Origin: Prolixibacteraceae bacterium
Lineage (GTDB): Bacteria; Bacteroidota; Bacteroidia; Bacteroidales; Prolixibacteraceae
Assembly (NCBI GenBank): GCA_016788685.1
Contig: JAEUSS010000348.1
Coordinates: 1-8,309, forward strand
Length of the DNA stretch: 8,309 bases
Direction: 5' to 3'
The notes under the pieces were generated by a model. That model did no database searches. It was not told the origin of the DNA and worked only from the letters and a program-made list of their open reading frames with translations. Shown here piece by piece: positions 7,210 through 8,309 of this stretch (its first letter is position 1; every line of letters begins with the position of its first letter). A program made the translations under genes and the position numbers.

Positions 7210-7238
7210 CGTTGAAAGCAAAAATACGATTTTCAACG
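7210..7238 (-). promoter_or_regulatory. Candidate ispD promoter (-7 box) enclosed by an inverted repeat
   Basis: On the minus strand TATTTTTGC (7226 down to 7218) matches the Bacteroidota -7 consensus TAnnTTTGC exactly and would give a leader of about 11 bases before the ispD ATG at 7201. No TTTG -33 box is seen at the usual distance. The box lies inside an 8-bp inverted repeat, CGTTGAAA (7210-7217) and TTTCAACG (7231-7238), with a 13-base spacer. This could be an operator over the promoter. Seen in sequence only; activity is inferred. Confidence 0.4.
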
Positions 7239-7351
7239 CTACATCCAGGTTTTATTATTGACGTATATCTTTTAAAAGTACAGAATCCGAAAGCAGGAGA
7301 CTCAAAAAAAGTTGTACCTTAACCTCACACGAATGTTTAAAATCTAATCAT

Positions 7352-8011
7352 ATGCAAGACGTACTGAATTTCCTTTCAGAACTAAAGGAAAATAACAACA
7401 AGGAATGGTTTGATCAAAACCGTGACCGCTATCAGGAATGCCGAAAAAAAGTTTTATTCCTCACCGAGCTGATTATCCACGAAATATCCCGGTTTGATCC
7501 GGAAATCGGGGCACAGAATCCGAAAGACTGTGTGTTTCGTATCTTCAGAGATGTGCGTTTTTCGGCCGATAAAACGCCATACAAAACCAACATGGGAAGC
7601 TTCATCGTGAAAGGGGGTAAAAAAAGTTCCTGCGCCGGCTACTATCTGCACCTTGAGCCAGGCGCTTCTTTTGTGGGCGGAGGTTCGTACTGCCCGCCTG
7701 CCGATGCGCTGAAAGCCATGCGGACAGAAATTTTTGACCACCCGGAAGAATTCAAACAGCTCATTCATAACGAATCATTCCGGAAAATCTATCCGACTTT
7801 GTACGATGATAAACTGAAGACAGCCCCCAAAGGATTTCCGAAGGATTTTCCGGACATGGACTTACTGAAATACAAATCGTTTGCCTTCGGTTCGAACCTT
7901 GATGATTCGGTGGTCGTCAGTGATGCATACGTAAGCCGTGTCGTGGCTTCTTTAAAGGAGCTGTATCCGGTAAATCGGTTCCTGAACAACGCACTGGACA
8001 AATGGCTGTAA
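7352..8011 (+). CDS. DUF2461 (TIGR02453-type) protein of unknown function
   Basis: The 219-residue protein shows the conserved features of the DUF2461 family: FLSELKENNNKEWFDQNR (7-24), the block FRIFRDVRFSADKTPYKT (62-79), and GYYLHLEP (96-103) followed by GGGSY. Length is typical and no signal peptide or membrane helix is seen, so it should be cytoplasmic. The family is widespread in bacteria and has no firmly known biochemical role. The gene is divergent from ispD, with a 150-base intergenic region. No Shine-Dalgarno sequence is present, but the ATG gives the standard N-terminus. TATCTTTT near 7265 is a weak -7 candidate. No clear terminator was seen directly after the stop. Confidence 0.9.
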   Translation: MQDVLNFLSELKENNNKEWFDQNRDRYQECRKKVLFLTELIIHEISRFDPEIGAQNPKDCVFRIFRDVRFSADKTPYKTNMGSFIVKGGKKSSCAGYYLHLEPGASFVGGGSYCPPADALKAMRTEIFDHPEEFKQLIHNESFRKIYPTLYDDKLKTAPKGFPKDFPDMDLLKYKSFAFGSNLDDSVVVSDAYVSRVVASLKELYPVNRFLNNALDKWL

Positions 8012-8271
8012 TTTTCTCATGCAAAAAAACATCAGTTTCATTGGGTTATTTCGGCCATTCGTACGAAAAAACGACTATTTCTGAAAATTGTTTGAAAAAG
8101 AGGGTTACTAAAACGCAAATGGAGGAATTAAGGTTTGAATGAATATTATTCATGCATCCACCAAATTCGGCATATTAGTCAAAAATAGTTGGTAAAAAGC
8201 TTTGGAAGGCTTGTCAAGATAGATAATACAGAAAGTTTGATGAACTTAGTTTCATCAAACTTTTTATGTTT
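8012..8271. other. AT-rich intergenic region without a recognisable gene
   Basis: About 260 bases between the DUF2461 stop and the next start contain no ORF of convincing length. They hold a perfect palindrome, ATGAATA-T-TATTCAT, at 8139-8153, and a strong hairpin at 8232-8263. No tRNA or IS element was recognised, and no clear promoter -7/-33 pair was found. Confidence 0.5.
8232..8265 (+). terminator. Strong hairpin with T run, terminator-like, directly before the last start codon
   Basis: A perfect 13-bp stem, AAAGTTTGATGAA (8232-8244) with TTCATCAAACTTT (8251-8263), has a 6-base loop and continues into TTATGTTT. In the + direction it resembles a rho-independent terminator, though the stem is AT-rich. 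It ends one to two bases before ATG 8266. It may end DUF2461 transcription, or it may be a leader hairpin controlling the gene that starts here. The minus direction has a poorer T run. Confidence 0.55.
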
Positions 8272-8309
8272 ATGAAAAAATCAAAAAAAACGATGTTGGG
8301 CGTGTGGTT
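8272..8309 (+). CDS. Start of a gene running off the window (possible signal peptide)
   Basis: An open frame from ATG 8272 encodes MKKSKKTMLGVW and continues past the window edge; an in-frame ATG at 8266 would add two residues. The lysine-rich start followed by a hydrophobic stretch is typical of a Sec signal peptide or membrane protein, but only 12 residues are visible. Product unknown. The hairpin lies immediately upstream. Confidence 0.4.
   Translation, partial: MKKSKKTMLGVW

Noticed and set aside
7265..7272. TATCTTTT as a -7 box for the DUF2461 gene
   Set aside because: Off consensus at the last base and no -33 TTTG at the right spacing; mentioned only as a weak candidate.
8116..8142. 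A 7-codon open frame ATGGAGGAA... in the intergenic region
   Set aside because: Far too short, and nothing supports translation.

Overview
The window reads as a chromosomal segment from a Bacteroidota bacterium, probably a marine or sediment Bacteroidales/Marinilabiliales-type organism that carries c-type cytochromes. Three things point there: start codons lack Shine-Dalgarno sequences, at least one promoter-like box fits the Bacteroidota TAnnTTTG type, and the protein families suit that phylum. The taxon is inferred from protein style and was not tested by a search. No rRNA, tRNA, CRISPR array or insertion sequence was recognised.

Region 1 (1-3070) is a two-gene redox operon closed by a good intrinsic terminator. 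The first gene encodes a membrane-anchored tetraheme NapC/NirT-type cytochrome c fused to a C-terminal formylglycine-generating-enzyme-like (SUMF1/FGE) domain that lacks the FGE cysteine pair. Sixteen bases later comes a Gfo/Idh/MocA-family NAD(P)-dependent oxidoreductase with a Tat twin-arginine signal and a lipobox. Both products should act outside the cytoplasm. A quinol-linked, cytochrome-coupled exported oxidoreductase is the most interesting hypothesis in the window.

Region 2 (3071-6523) is an envelope-glycan operon. It holds a polyprenyl-phosphate GT2 glycosyltransferase, a multi-spanning GT-C glycosyltransferase with a C-terminal TPR domain (1-base overlap with the GT2), and a small secreted protein with one C-terminal membrane helix and a lysine tail. 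The GT2 probably makes a lipid-linked sugar donor that the GT-C enzyme uses on the far side of the membrane. A terminator between 6491 and 6523 closes the operon and separates it from the convergent ispD.

Region 3 (6527-8309) holds ispD (MEP isoprenoid pathway) on the minus strand and, divergently, a DUF2461 protein of unknown function. An AT-rich intergenic stretch follows, with a palindrome and a strong hairpin directly before the start of a gene that runs off the window. The ispD upstream region has a Bacteroidota-type -7 box enclosed in an inverted repeat that could be an operator or a hairpin.
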